Below are positions 32,050-41,536 of a DNA stretch of 64,000 nt, piece by piece (positions within the stretch are counted from its first letter, which is position 1; each line of letters opens with the position of its first letter). Position numbers and translations under genes: made by a program. This DNA comes from Kocuria turfanensis (lineage in GTDB: Bacteria; Actinomycetota; Actinomycetes; Actinomycetales; Micrococcaceae): the NCBI RefSeq assembly GCF_001580365.1, contig NZ_CP014483.1, positions 1 through 64,000 of the forward strand. The letters are read 5' to 3'. A model generated the notes under the pieces. It ran no database searches. It saw only the letters and a list, made by a program, of their open reading frames with translations, and was not told where the DNA came from.

Positions 32050-33660
32050 TCAGTGTTTCCGGTCGGTGCTGATCGCCAGGGCCACGGCGGTGGCCGTCAG
32101 GGCGAGGGCGGCGACCAGGGCGATCGGCCAGACGGTGGGGTGGAGCAGTACGGTGGCGGGTGCCGTCAGCAGGGCGGGCACCAGGATGAGCCCCCGGCTG
32201 TAGCCGATCAGTTGGGTGACGGGCACCGGCCCCAGCGGGGTGTCAATCGGGGGTTGAGTGTGGTCCGGTGTCGGGGCCAGGGCGCGGTAGAGGCCGGCCG
32301 CGCCGATTCCGGCCCCGGCCACGGCACCGAGAAGCAGCAGCACCCCCCAGCTGGTGCCGGCCGCGAGCCCGCTCAGCAGGGCCACGGCGGCCAGGATCGC
32401 GGTGTTGAGCGCGCACGGGATGACCAGGTGCACCAGCGCCGCTGCGGTGGGTCCGATCGGCAGGTTCCGTTCGGCGGCGGCCCCGGCGCGCAGATCACCC
32501 AGATAGGCCGTGCCGCGGTTCAGCCCTCGGTATCCCACCACCAGCAGCGCAGTCCAGCCGGCGAGCACCGCGGTGTGGGCGAAGGAGGCCAGCAGCACCA
32601 TGGTGAGCCCGAGGTCCACGATCAGGCTGGCCCGCCACCGGGTGGTGCGCAGGGCGGTGAGCGAGGCGAACAGCACCACCGTGTGCGGCCCGGTCACCCA
32701 GCCCGGTGTGCTCCCGGGCAGTCCCCGTACCCCGGTCACCGTGGTGGGGGCCAGCGCGGCGGTCAGGTCGTGGGTCGACAGCAGGGCCACGGCGTTGCTC
32801 AGGTGCCGGGTCCGCGCCCCGGTCTCCCGCAGCTGAACCCCGTTCAGGGTCCGGGCCCACCGCAGCGCCCAGACCCAGAACAATCCGGCCAGCACCGCCA
32901 ATGCTCCTGCGACTGCCACGAACCACGGAGGCGGCGGGACATCCCACCGGGCCATGGCCCACTCCTGGGTGCCGGCCAGCACGACCAGCACAGCACCCAG
33001 GGCCAGGAACCACCCCGCCCAAGGGCGAGACCGCAGCGAGGCCGGCACCTCGCGGGCGGTCTGGGCCCAGACGGCGACCCCGACCGCACTGATCCCCAGG
33101 CCGGCCCAGCACACCAGCTGTGCGGGTACCTGCCACCACGGCGCACCCCACCCGGCCGCCGGCCCGGCGCCTGCCAGTAGCAACAGGCCGGTGCCGCCGA
33201 CCAACGCCCCGGCCACAGCCGCCACCCACAGCGTCCGGCGCACGGCCCGGATCGGTTCCTGTGCTCCGGCCCCGGGCAGCGGCCACACCCACAGCATTCG
33301 CTCCGGGGACACCCCGACCGGTCCCAGTCCGCGCAACAGGTCCACGGCCCCGACCCAGGCCGCCCCGAGCAGCACGGCGGCTCCGAGCACCGGTACCCCG
33401 GCCCCCACCCAGGCGCCCGCCGGGCGGTGCAGCGTTCCGCCGGGGGAACCGGCGTCCACCAGGTCCGCCAAGGAGGCCCCGAGACCGACGATTCCGGCGA
33501 CCGCCCAGGCCACCAGCACCACCGTGACGAACAGCCCGGTGTACGCATCGACGAACCGATCCGCACCTCGAGCCCGCCCGCGAGTCCGTGCCCGGGCGCC
33601 TCGCAGGAACACCTCGATCTCGGCGGGCCCGGCAGGCTCCACACCGGCACCGGCCGTCAC
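32050..33660 (-). CDS. Polytopic membrane protein, DUF6297-like ABC partner
   Basis: A 536-residue protein with GTG start 33660 overlapping the ATPase stop (GTGA). It has about a dozen hydrophobic helices with a Trp- and Gly-rich core and conserved ASLIVDLGLTMVLLASF and GYRGLNRGTAYLGDL segments. Coupling to an ABC ATPase gene fits DUF6297-type export permeases of actinobacteria. Substrate unknown. Confidence 0.8.
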   Translation of the reverse strand: MTAGAGVEPAGPAEIEVFLRGARARTRGRARGADRFVDAYTGLFVTVVLVAWAVAGIVGLGASLADLVDAGSPGGTLHRPAGAWVGAGVPVLGAAVLLGAAWVGAVDLLRGLGPVGVSPERMLWVWPLPGAGAQEPIRAVRRTLWVAAVAGALVGGTGLLLLAGAGPAAGWGAPWWQVPAQLVCWAGLGISAVGVAVWAQTAREVPASLRSRPWAGWFLALGAVLVVLAGTQEWAMARWDVPPPPWFVAVAGALAVLAGLFWVWALRWARTLNGVQLRETGARTRHLSNAVALLSTHDLTAALAPTTVTGVRGLPGSTPGWVTGPHTVVLFASLTALRTTRWRASLIVDLGLTMVLLASFAHTAVLAGWTALLVVGYRGLNRGTAYLGDLRAGAAAERNLPIGPTAAALVHLVIPCALNTAILAAVALLSGLAAGTSWGVLLLLGAVAGAGIGAAGLYRALAPTPDHTQPPIDTPLGPVPVTQLIGYSRGLILVPALLTAPATVLLHPTVWPIALVAALALTATAVALAISTDRKH

Positions 33661-34340
33661 GACCGGCCCTCCCGTTGCGGAGCAGGCACGACCGGTGCCA
33701 GGGCATCGTCGGAGTCGATGGTCAGCACGGTGGTGCCCACCGTGGCCGCCAGCGACGCGTCGTGGGTGGCGATCAGCAACCCCGCCCCCGCCTGCCGGGC
33801 AGCGACCAGACGATCGGCCAACCGGGACCGCATCATCGCGTCCAGGCGCTGTTCGGGCTCATCGAGCACCAGCAGCTCGAACGGGCGGATCAGTGCCGCA
33901 GCCAGCAGCGCCCGCCGGCGCTGACCCGAGGACAGAGCGAACGGCGAGACGTCCACCCGGTCCTGTAGCCCGAACTCGGCCACCGCAGCGGCGGCCACCA
34001 CCGGCGCATCGGCCACCCCGTGACCGCGCAGCACCAGTTCCAGGTGATGACCCACCGACACCCCGGGCAGAAACGCGTCCTCGTCGAACAGACAGCTCAC
34101 CGCCCGGCGGTAGACCAGCGAGTTCTCCACCACCGGCCCACCCTTCAGCCATCGATCCCCGCTCACCGGAGCCTGCTGGCCCACCGCCGTGCGCAGCACC
34201 GTGGACTTGCCCGCCCCATTGGCCCCGCGCAGCACCACCGCCTCCCCCGCACCCACCTCGAAGCTGACCCCGGCGGTCACCGGCACCCCGGCATAACCAC
34301 ACACCAGCTCACGAACGGACAAAACAGGGGCGCAACTCAC
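33657..34340 (-). CDS. ABC transporter ATPase subunit
   Basis: A 227-residue ATPase; GTG 34340 is preferred, with GAAAGG upstream, over distant upstream starts. Walker A is RGANGAGKST, the signature is altered to ALSSGQRRRALLAAAL (LSSGQ), Walker B is LLVLDEPEQRLD, and the switch histidine is in LLIATHD. It energises the membrane partner encoded just downstream. Specificity is unknown. Confidence 0.9.
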   Translation of the reverse strand: MSCAPVLSVRELVCGYAGVPVTAGVSFEVGAGEAVVLRGANGAGKSTVLRTAVGQQAPVSGDRWLKGGPVVENSLVYRRAVSCLFDEDAFLPGVSVGHHLELVLRGHGVADAPVVAAAAVAEFGLQDRVDVSPFALSSGQRRRALLAAALIRPFELLVLDEPEQRLDAMMRSRLADRLVAARQAGAGLLIATHDASLAATVGTTVLTIDSDDALAPVVPAPQREGRS

Positions 34341-34569
34341 GGACAAGAGCCTTTCAACGGCAACACGGCCACCCCATTCTTCCCCGATGCCATCGCCTGC
34401 AGCTCCCCCGCCGGCCGGATATCCACCACCGTCACGACCGAGCATCACCCCCAGCTGCACACTCAGGAGCCCGGGACCGTCCTGCGACAGGCCGGGCGGG
34501 GCAGGGTGCCTTGGACGAACCGCGCTTCTCGTAGTGTGGATAAGACCAACCGCCTGGAGGTTTTTCGCG

Positions 34570-34944
34570 ATGACCGACGAGATCGCCGGCCTCGTCCCGC
34601 TGCTCTTCGCCCTGATGGTCCTCCCCGCGATGAGCATCCCGGTGGTGCGCTGGGCTGCCGAGGATGCACTCGGGCGCAACGGATCGGCGGGCATCCGTAC
34701 CCGCCACACCAAGGTCTCCGATGAGGCCTGGGCTGCCGGCCATGCCGCAGCCCTGCCCGTGGTGCGGAAGATGTGGCCGGTAGCCGCGATAGGGCTACCG
34801 ACCGCACTGGTCGTTCAGGTTCTTGGTGGCGGGTATACCGGCACCGCGGTGGCCGCCGTCGCGCTGATCTGCGAGGTCGTGGTGCTGTTGCGCTCTGCCG
34901 GTGCCGCCAACTGCGCCGCACGCGCGGTCACCGCCAGCAGGTGA
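34570..34944 (+). CDS. SdpI/YhfL-type small membrane protein
   Basis: A 124-residue protein from ATG 34570 behind a CTGGAGG ribosome site. It has three hydrophobic helices and the conserved cytoplasmic motif GIRTRHTKVSDEAWAAGHAAALP, characteristic of the SdpI family (first known as an immunity protein to the SdpC toxin). Divergent from the ABC genes. Function here unknown. Confidence 0.8.
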   Translation: MTDEIAGLVPLLFALMVLPAMSIPVVRWAAEDALGRNGSAGIRTRHTKVSDEAWAAGHAAALPVVRKMWPVAAIGLPTALVVQVLGGGYTGTAVAAVALICEVVVLLRSAGAANCAARAVTASR

Positions 34945-35492
34945 GCGTCTGTGGCCAGCTCCGTTTCTAACCCTCATCGCAACGCGAGTGTCCGGTAGCC
35001 GGCCATATGTAAAGCAACGACGAGGTCGAGTTTCTGTGCTCGGGCGCCTTCGTTGAGCGACGAACCACCGAAAGGCGCACGCTCAAAGAGCGTTCGCCGC
35101 TGCCTGAAGCGATACCTCGCCCGCCAGGTCTATCGCCACCTCAACACCGTTGCCCCAACCGACCCCGCCAGGGCTGGACATGCAGAGGAGATCCTGCGAC
35201 ATGGGCCAGCTCACCCACGAGCGGGCCGACCTACGGCGGGCTTGGAAGGCCAACTTCACCACGTTGCGTTCGGGGACGCCAGGACATGTGGAAGCTATCG
35301 ACCCCGCGGGAGCACCCCTGAGCAGGCGTTAGTGTGTGGGAGAAACAAAATGCACTTGCATGCGGTGTGCCCGGGCTTCTCCGCCTTCCGCCCCCTGCGG
35401 GACCGGCAGCCTTTCACAGCGCTCCAGTGCGTCAACGAACCCTCTTCAGGGCAGAGCAGAGGCCTGGCCCTGAACCGATCAGAAAGGCCGGA
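34945..35492. other. Intergenic stretch with transposon relics
   Basis: No intact gene. CCGGTAGCCGGCCATATGTAAA at 34992-35013 resembles a motif at 30755-30775 (CCGGTAGTGGGCCACATGTAAA), perhaps a shared element end. An IS110-like tail follows (separate entry). The remainder, up to the carbonic anhydrase, shows only short frames without coding character. Confidence 0.5.
35053..35160 (+). pseudogene. Remnant of an IS110-family transposase C-terminus
   Basis: The frame reads GARSKSVRRCLKRYLARQVYRHLNT, the pattern that ends many IS110-family transposases (xKxEAIRCLKRxLAR-Y). No upstream portion of the transposase is present, and the frame then runs on without similarity. A decayed fragment only. 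Confidence 0.6.
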
Positions 35493-36317
35493 ATGCGTAG
35501 CCCTTCGACGGACACCCGGAAGACAGTCATCGCAAGCTCCAGCGCGGTACTGCTGGCGATGATCACCGGATGCGCCGACGACGCCACCCCTGATGCTTCG
35601 TCCCCGGACGCGACTGCGCAGACCGCGCCGGGAGAGGTCCCCGCGCAGTGGTCCTATGAAGGGGCTACCGGCCCGCAGCACTGGGGTGAACTCGAGGACG
35701 AGTTCACGACCTGCAGCACCGGAGCGGCTCAGTCACCCATCGATGTCCCCAGCGACCCGGTGCTGTCCTCCGCACCGATCGAACTCGACTACACGAACTC
35801 GGACTTCCAAGCCCGCGACACCGGGCACACGGTCGAGCTCGAAGCGACCTCGCCCCAGAACATCACGGTCGACGGGACCGAATACACCTTCCAGCAGATG
35901 CACTACCACGCCCCGTCCGAGCACACGCTCGACGGCGCCGACTATGCGGCCGAGTTCCACTTCGTGCACCGGTCGAACGATGGTGATCTCGCCGTCATCG
36001 GGGTGCTGGCCGCAGAGGGAGAGAACAACCCCGCCTGGTCACCCGTCATCGAGGCAGTACCCGCTGCACAGGACGAGGACTCGGCTGAGGTGACGGGGTT
36101 GACGCTGTCGTCCCTGCTCCCCGAGTCCTTGGATCACTACGAGTACGACGGCAGCCTGACCACTCCACCGTGCAGCGAGAGCGTGCGCTGGCTCCTGCTG
36201 CAGAGCCCGATCGAGCTGGGCGCGACCCAGATCAGCGAGCTCCGCTCCGCGCACTCGGACAACAACCGTCCGACACAACCGCTGAACGATCGAGAAGTTG
36301 CCCAGATCGATCAGTGA
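35493..36317 (+). CDS. Alpha-type carbonic anhydrase, lipoprotein
   Basis: A 274-residue protein from ATG 35493 with AGAAAGG upstream. The signal carries lipobox ITGC (Cys about residue 27), so the enzyme is anchored outside the membrane. The catalytic domain begins WSYEGATGPQHWGEL; zinc ligands are the histidines of QQMHYHAPSEH and EFHFVH; TTPPCSE and the final PLNDREV are further family landmarks. It interconverts CO2 and bicarbonate at the cell surface. The gene is whole even though flanked by IS remnants, and is an unusual accessory-element cargo. Confidence 0.93.
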   Translation: MRSPSTDTRKTVIASSSAVLLAMITGCADDATPDASSPDATAQTAPGEVPAQWSYEGATGPQHWGELEDEFTTCSTGAAQSPIDVPSDPVLSSAPIELDYTNSDFQARDTGHTVELEATSPQNITVDGTEYTFQQMHYHAPSEHTLDGADYAAEFHFVHRSNDGDLAVIGVLAAEGENNPAWSPVIEAVPAAQDEDSAEVTGLTLSSLLPESLDHYEYDGSLTTPPCSESVRWLLLQSPIELGATQISELRSAHSDNNRPTQPLNDREVAQIDQ

Positions 36318-36507
36318 GTCACCCTCGAGTGAGTCCCGCCCAGCGTAATCCAGCGGCGGAGGCCCCCGGTGGTGAGGCGGCTGCACCTGCGCAGACGGCT
36401 CCGGCGGTCGTCGACGAAGGGATCACCCGCAGGTCACCGTAGCCGCAGAATCCGTCCCCCACCGGGGTGTTCCACTCGTTTTAGGAACGCGGGCCTAAAA
36501 CCTGGTC

Positions 36508-36755
36508 TCATAACTTCGTTGCCTGGCGCAGTCGCCGGAGGTTGATGAGCGTGACGGCGAGCATGAGCAACGGCAGCAGCGTGGCTTAGCTGCGGTCGTA
36601 GCGCAGTCTAAAATGCTTGAACCGAGGGACCCAGGAGATGGTGCGCTTCACGACCCAGCGGTGCCGGCCGAGATGGGTCTCGGGCTTGATCCCGCGTCGA
36701 GCGATCCGAACCTTGATCCCTCTCCGCTGCAGGTAAGGGACTGCCGCACCGACAG
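36508..36755 (-). pseudogene. IS5-family transposase remnant
   Basis: Minus-strand frame reads RRGIKVRIARRGIKPETHLGRHRWVVKRTISWVPRFKHFRLRYDRS, then an in-frame stop at about 36586, then ATLLPLLMLAVTLINLRRLRQATKL. This is the C-terminus of an IS5-type (IS1647/IS427-like) transposase with a nonsense mutation. No N-terminal half is left. Confidence 0.8.
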
Positions 36756-36882
36756 GTGACAGCAGATGATGCGGCAGTCCCCTCGTAGAGGTCGAGGTGA
36801 TCGCGATCCGTTGAACCAATTCGTCGTGTTCCGTGGTGAATTGATCCCGCTGCTGTCGGATCCGGAAGAAAGGAACCCCTAC

Positions 36883-37260
36883 ATGACCGCCCTTACTCTC
36901 CTCGTTGGAGCAGTCCTCACACTCGCCGGGGTCGCCGGCTACGCGCTTTCGGGCGCTGCCAGCCTCACCGCACTCATCCCCAGTGCGATTGGAGTGCTCC
37001 TGCTGATCTGCGGGCTCCTGGCAAGGAACGCGAAAATGCACCGGCACGCCATCCACGCGGGCCTGCTGATCGCTCTGCTGGGCGTGCTCGGATCTTTGCG
37101 GAACGTGGCGGGAATCGGCGAGGTGCTCGCCGGAACCGCTGAGCGTCCCGCGGCTGTCATCCTGAGCACCGTCATGTTCCTGGTGCTTGCGCTCTACCTC
37201 GCCCTCGGCATCGGCTCCTTCATCAAGGCCCGGCGCCCGAAGGCCGCACCAGGCCGGTAG
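36883..37260 (+). CDS. Four-helix small membrane protein
   Basis: A 125-residue protein from ATG 36883 with GAAAGGAAC upstream. Four hydrophobic helices spaced evenly (about residues 4-24, 28-47, 56-76, 88-112), with a His-containing loop RNAKMHRHAIHAG and a basic C-terminus. It is intact between two dead transposase genes. Function unknown. Confidence 0.75.
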   Translation: MTALTLLVGAVLTLAGVAGYALSGAASLTALIPSAIGVLLLICGLLARNAKMHRHAIHAGLLIALLGVLGSLRNVAGIGEVLAGTAERPAAVILSTVMFLVLALYLALGIGSFIKARRPKAAPGR

Positions 37261-37377
37261 TCCGCACGCGGGTGGACAGGCGGAGAAATGATCGGCCGTC
37301 TCTTGTTTGTGTCGACGGCAGGTGACCACTGACCCCGTGGCGGCAGACGAACTCAACGGTGGGTTCCAATGGCCTGT

Positions 37378-38442
37378 CTATGAAGTCGTTGAGCGGTTGG
37401 CCTTCTTCAGGCTCTCGGTGCCGGTTTCGGTCCATATGAAGGGGGTGGCAGCAGTCGTTCCAGCCGGTGACGAAGGCGCTGATCTTGGCGTTGAGCTCGG
37501 GCACGGAGACGACGTCGGCCCGGTGCAGGGCCTGGCGTTCGATGATCCCGAGCCAGACCTCCACGAGGTTCAGTCACGACGCCGAAATGGGTGTGCAGTG
37601 CACTCGGAACCGGGGGTTCTCCGCCATGCCAGGCCTTCACCTCGGGGGTCTTGTGCACCGCGTAATTGTCCATCACCAGGTGCAGCCCCTGGCCCGGGTA
37701 GGCCCGGGCGACCTGCTTGAGGAAGGCCAGGAACTCCTGGCGCCGGTGCCGGGGCTTGCACGCGGCCGTGACATGACCGGTGGCGATCTCCAGCGCGGCG
37801 AACAAGGTCGAGGTCCCGTGCCGGATGTAGTCGTGGGTACGGGCTGCAGGCTTGCCCGGCTGCATCGGCATCCCCGTTGCCGTGCGTTCCAGCGCTTCAA
37901 TCTGGGACCTCTCATCCACGCACAGCACCACCGCGTTCTCCGGCGGGGCCAGATAGAGCCGCACCACGTCGACGACCTTGGCCACCAGCTGAAGGGTCTG
38001 TGGAGAACTTGAAAGTGCCCTCCCGCCACGGCGCCATCCCGTACTCCCGCCAGGCTTTCGCCACCGTGGTGTGGTCAATCCCCAACCGGGACGCCAGCAG
38101 GCGGGAGGATCAGTGCGTGATCCCGAGGTTCTTCGGCGGCGGTCTCAGCGTGGCAGCCACGATCACCCGGTGGTCGATCCGCCGCGGCCGCCCTGATCGG
38201 TCGTGGTCGGCCAGCCCGGCCATGCCTGCCTCGGTGTAGCGGGCCCGCCAGGCGATCACCGTGTTGCGGGCCGTGCCCACCTTCTGCGCGATCTCGGTGT
38301 TGGAGACCCCGTCGGCAGCCAGCAGCACGAACCTCGCCCGCTGCGCCAGCCCCGCCCGCACCGAGGTGGAGCGCACGAGCCTCTGCAGCGTCTCCCGGTC
38401 GCCCTGGCGCAACAGCAGCGGGGCCACAGGATGGTTTCCCAC
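37378..38442 (-). pseudogene. IS630-family transposase, frameshifted
   Basis: The N-terminal helix-turn-helix is in frame at 38442-38110 (QRARFVLLAADGVSNTEIAQKVG, RNTVIAWRARY). It stops early at PKNLGITH; the catalytic core resumes in another frame at about 38000-37570 with VVLCVDERSQIEALERT (Asp) and LHLVMDNYAVHKTPEV (Asp). A further shift leads to LNAKISAFVTGWND and then to FIWTETGTESLKKANRSTTS and a stop at 37378. At least three frame changes, so the transposase is dead. Confidence 0.88.
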
Positions 38443-38492
38443 AACTCATGATCCCACCGCACCAACCGCTGAGGAACTTCGACCCCTTGGCA

Positions 38493-39635
38493 CTAGGACG
38501 AGCTCGGGGTTCCTCCGAGGCTCTGGCGCCTCCTGCGCAGCCCGAGCTCATAGGAGGTGAAGGCGATCAGGGTGACGACCACCAGCGGCAGCACGAACCA
38601 CGCCATGACGGCCGTGAACCCCTCCAAGGCGTCGTGGGCGGTGGCGGCGAGAACGACGTAGCCGGTGTACGCCAGGTACAGAGCCACGAACAGGGCGCCC
38701 TCCCACCGGGCGACCGCGAAGCCGGTGAACGCCACGGGCAGCAGCGCCAGGGCGGCGGCCAGCATCACCGGGATGTCGAAGGCCACCGCGGCACTTGCAA
38801 CGGGAATGCCTTCGGGGGAGATCAGGGCGGGCAACCCGAGCACCACCCCGATGTTGAAGATGTTGCTGCCCACCACGTTGCCCACCGCCAGGTCGCGTTC
38901 CCCGCGGCGCACGGCGATGATCGAGGTTGCCAGCTCGGGCAGCGATGTCCCCACGGCCACCACTGTCAGCCCCACCACGAGGCTGCTCACGCCCAGGGTG
39001 GTGGCGATGTTCACCGCGCCCTCGACGAGCAGCGTGGCCCCGCCCACCAACAGGGCGACTCCGAGCACCACGAGCAGAACCGACCTGGGAGTCGAGGCGG
39101 GAGGCGGCTCCTCGCGCTCACCGATGACGTCAGGCACCGACGAACCCATGGCCGACCCGGCAGCGTGGGCTGAGATTTTGGTGTCGCGCCGGCTGATGAC
39201 GACGGTCAGCACCGTGTGCGCGACCACCGCGCAGAAGAGGATCAGCCCATCCACCGCACTGATCACCCCGTCCAGGGACACGAGCAGCACCCCAACGGAC
39301 AAGACGACCATCAAGGGCACGTCGAAGCGCAGCAGTCTTTGCCTGACTACCAAGGGGAGAACCAGGGCGGAGAGCCCGAGAATGAACAGGACGTTGACGA
39401 TGTTGCTGCCCACCACGTTGCCCACAGCCAGCCCCGGCTCATCACTCAGCACGGCGCCCACGGTCACGGCCAGCTCCGGGGCCGAGGTGGCGGCCGAGAC
39501 CACGGTGAGCCCGACCACCAGCGAGGAGATCCCCACCCGCCGGGCCAGGGCCGAGGCTCCCCGCACCAAAAATTCTCCACCAAGGACCAGCAACACCAGC
39601 CCGGCAACGATCCGTCCCACATCGACAACATCCAT
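38493..39635 (-). CDS. CaCA-family calcium/sodium antiporter (YrbG-like), copy 1
   Basis: A 380-residue protein from ATG 39635 (GTG 39656 would add 7 residues). Ten or so helices in two alpha-repeats: GGEFLVRGAS, TSAPELAVT and VGNVVGSNIVN in the first half; TLLVEGAVNIA, VGTSLPELATSIIA and VGNVVGSNIFN in the second. These repeats coordinate the cation in YrbG-type exchangers. The linker (about residues 160-190) is hydrophilic. A closely similar second copy lies at 43633-44775. Confidence 0.93.
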   Translation of the reverse strand: MDVVDVGRIVAGLVLLVLGGEFLVRGASALARRVGISSLVVGLTVVSAATSAPELAVTVGAVLSDEPGLAVGNVVGSNIVNVLFILGLSALVLPLVVRQRLLRFDVPLMVVLSVGVLLVSLDGVISAVDGLILFCAVVAHTVLTVVISRRDTKISAHAAGSAMGSSVPDVIGEREEPPPASTPRSVLLVVLGVALLVGGATLLVEGAVNIATTLGVSSLVVGLTVVAVGTSLPELATSIIAVRRGERDLAVGNVVGSNIFNIGVVLGLPALISPEGIPVASAAVAFDIPVMLAAALALLPVAFTGFAVARWEGALFVALYLAYTGYVVLAATAHDALEGFTAVMAWFVLPLVVVTLIAFTSYELGLRRRRQSLGGTPSSS

Positions 39636-39723
39636 GGGCAGGATTGTACGGACCACACCCCGGCTCCGAAGTCCCTGCCCAGAGGCGCCGTCCCGGCGGT
39701 GACCGCACCGGCCACGCCCGCGG

Positions 39724-39800
39724 CAGCGTCAGCGTCAGCGTCAGCGTCAGCGTCAGCGTCAGCGTCAGCGTCAGCGTCAGCGTCAGCGTCAGCGTCAGCG
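39724..39800. repeat. Hexanucleotide tandem repeat (CAGCGT)n
   Basis: About 12.8 uninterrupted copies of CAGCGT fill 39724-39800, some 90 bases upstream of the antiporter start on the minus strand. Copy number is likely to vary by slippage. The rest of 39636-40069 shows no gene. Confidence 0.92.
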
Positions 39801-40069
39801 ATAAGATACCCGGGACGGTGGAGCCCCGTGCCGGCGACCGTCTCCATGTCGGACCGCAACGGCTGGAGACGGGTCAGGGCTTCAGTCGCTCTCGGGGCCG
39901 TTGCCTCCGGGCCGCGCAGGGGTGCCGACGTGTCGCTGAAGCGTCATCGTGGTCCTGGGGGTGCGATCGGGGCGGAAGTGACCCTCGGCGCCGCCGACGT
40001 GGGCCGGCGGGGCTTATTGGTCGCCTCGGAATCGCTGGAACAGGCCCAGCCAGAGCGTGTCATGCGTCC

Positions 40070-40663
40070 TCAGCCGACTCGGAGCATCGGCTGGCCCGCA
40101 CCCCTGTCGGCGCCGGCCGGCAGCTCACCGATCACGGCGCGCCAGGAGGCGTTCATCGCCTCGAAGTGCTCCCGCTCGAACCCGTGGCGACCGGTCAGAT
40201 CGGCGAAGCCGGCGGCCAGAAACGGTGGGGTGATCGCGTCGGGGTCCTCCAGACGGAGCCGCTGGAAGGAGTTCCGGACCCGGGCCATGGTCCAGCCCCA
40301 CATCTCGGCTCGCCCGCTCAGCGCCACGGCCCGTGACAGGGCGTGGACGGCCTCTGAGTCGATGTCCCCGTCCGGGCGCATCCGGGCGGCCACCGCCCTC
40401 GCGCTGGTGGACCCGGCCTCGTGGAGGGCGTCGATCATCTGGCTCACCACCGTGCGGGTTCTGGTTCGTGCGGCCAGCCCGGTGCGGTGCAGCACGGTCT
40501 CCTGGTTGTGCGTGTCCAGCAGGGTCAAGGCGTCGAGGGAGGCGAGCGGGTCATCGACGGCGATCACGAGCTCCTCACCCACCAGGTCCAGGCGCACGGT
40601 GAGCCCGTCCAGGTTCAGCGTTGCTTCAAGACGTCGCTCTGCGCGGGGCGGGACGTCAGACAC
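40070..40663 (-). CDS. Unknown soluble protein, coupled to a winged-helix regulator
   Basis: A 197-residue protein from GTG 40663, with AAGGAG six bases upstream. It has no membrane segment. The first half is beta-rich (RRLEATLNLDGLTVRLDLVGEELVIAVDD) and the second is helical with many Arg and Ala. The start overlaps the end of the regulator gene by 8 bases, so the two are translated together. No family was recognised. Confidence 0.75.
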   Translation of the reverse strand: MSDVPPRAERRLEATLNLDGLTVRLDLVGEELVIAVDDPLASLDALTLLDTHNQETVLHRTGLAARTRTRTVVSQMIDALHEAGSTSARAVAARMRPDGDIDSEAVHALSRAVALSGRAEMWGWTMARVRNSFQRLRLEDPDAITPPFLAAGFADLTGRHGFEREHFEAMNASWRAVIGELPAGADRGAGQPMLRVG

Positions 40664-41114
40664 AGGAGGCTCCTTCTCGTGCTGGGGGTGTGTTCGCGGC
40701 AGGTGGGGTGGTGGCGTCGCCGGCGATGGTGGGCCCCGGTGGGGAGGCCGGGCCCAGGACGGCCAGCAGCTCTCCGATCTCGTGGGCGGAGAGTGTGGGG
40801 TGGCGGAAGTGCTGATGCTCATCGATGGTGTAGTGAGTGCGGCGACCTTGCTTGCGCCGGGTGATGAAGCCGGCTTCCTCGAGGTCTTTGAGGATCATCA
40901 GGGCCGCCCGTTCAGTGATCCCCACCAGGGCCGCGATGTCGCTGACCCGCACGTCCCCACCCCGGGCCACGACGAGCAGAACGTGGCCGTGGTTGGACAG
41001 CAACGTCCAGGACGGGCGCCGGGACGGACCGGGGTGCACCGCCCCTGGTCCGGTGGACCGGTCCCGGGGCTGGGACGAAGTTCCGGGGGCACCGGGGTGG
41101 GAGCTGGAGAGCAA
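40656..41114 (-). CDS. Winged helix-turn-helix regulator (MarR/ArsR-like)
   Basis: A 152-residue protein from ATG 41114. Residues about 35-105 form a winged helix: NHGHVLLVVARGGDVRVSDIAALVGITERAALMILKDLEEAGFITRRKQGRRTHYTI. The N- and C-termini are Pro/Ser-rich. It probably regulates its own operon with the unknown gene downstream, or the nearby transport genes. Confidence 0.82.
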   Translation of the reverse strand: MLSSSHPGAPGTSSQPRDRSTGPGAVHPGPSRRPSWTLLSNHGHVLLVVARGGDVRVSDIAALVGITERAALMILKDLEEAGFITRRKQGRRTHYTIDEHQHFRHPTLSAHEIGELLAVLGPASPPGPTIAGDATTPPAANTPPAREGASCV

Positions 41115-41207
41115 TGTCGGGGTCCTTCCCCTCGAAAATGGTGGGAGCGCGCTGGGTGGCGCCCACGGGTCCGGGTGCTGATCGCACCCGCGTGCACCCC
41201 GGGACGA

Positions 41208-41354
41208 CTACTGCAGCGACGGGACGAGGCCCAGGGAGATGAGGCCGACGGCAACCACTGACGCGGCGGCAGCCAGGAATCCGGTCGAGACGGCGATCAG
41301 GCCCCAGGGGCGTGACCGCCTGGAGTGCCGGGGTTCGGGGGTCTGAGCGTTCAT
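41208..41354 (-). CDS. 48-residue single-helix membrane protein
   Basis: A short frame from ATG 41354 to TAG 41208, with GAAAGGCC upstream. It reads MNAQTPEPRHSRRSRPWGL, then a hydrophobic helix (LIAVSTGFLAAAASVVAVGL) and ends LVPSLQ. Basic residues before one helix indicate cytoplasmic N-terminus. A good ribosome site and correct composition support translation; function unknown. Confidence 0.6.
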   Translation of the reverse strand: MNAQTPEPRHSRRSRPWGLIAVSTGFLAAAASVVAVGLISLGLVPSLQ

Positions 41355-41536
41355 GACAGGCCTTTCAATGGTGCGGCCGGTAGTCGTTGCCGGTCCGCGG
41401 AGCTGGTGGTGTCCGTTCCTGGGTTGCGGTCACTGCACGTCCTGCCCGGGGCGCCTCGTCGAGTCGCCGGGGTGCCGGAGCGCGTCCGACAGGGGAGGTG
41501 CCGCTGCCGGCCCGGGGCGCTTCGTCGGGGACGGTC

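Noticed and set aside
36586-37356. A 256-residue minus-strand frame as a whole gene
   Set aside because: Only its last 60 residues resemble an IS5 transposase; the rest is antisense to the membrane protein at 36883.
38493-39635. Pair of antiporters forming a composite transposon with the genes between
   Set aside because: The repeated units are ordinary genes in direct orientation with no transposase ends or target duplication.
39724-39800. CRISPR-like array
   Set aside because: The 6-base unit repeats without spacers; it is a simple tandem repeat. No cas genes were seen anywhere in the window.
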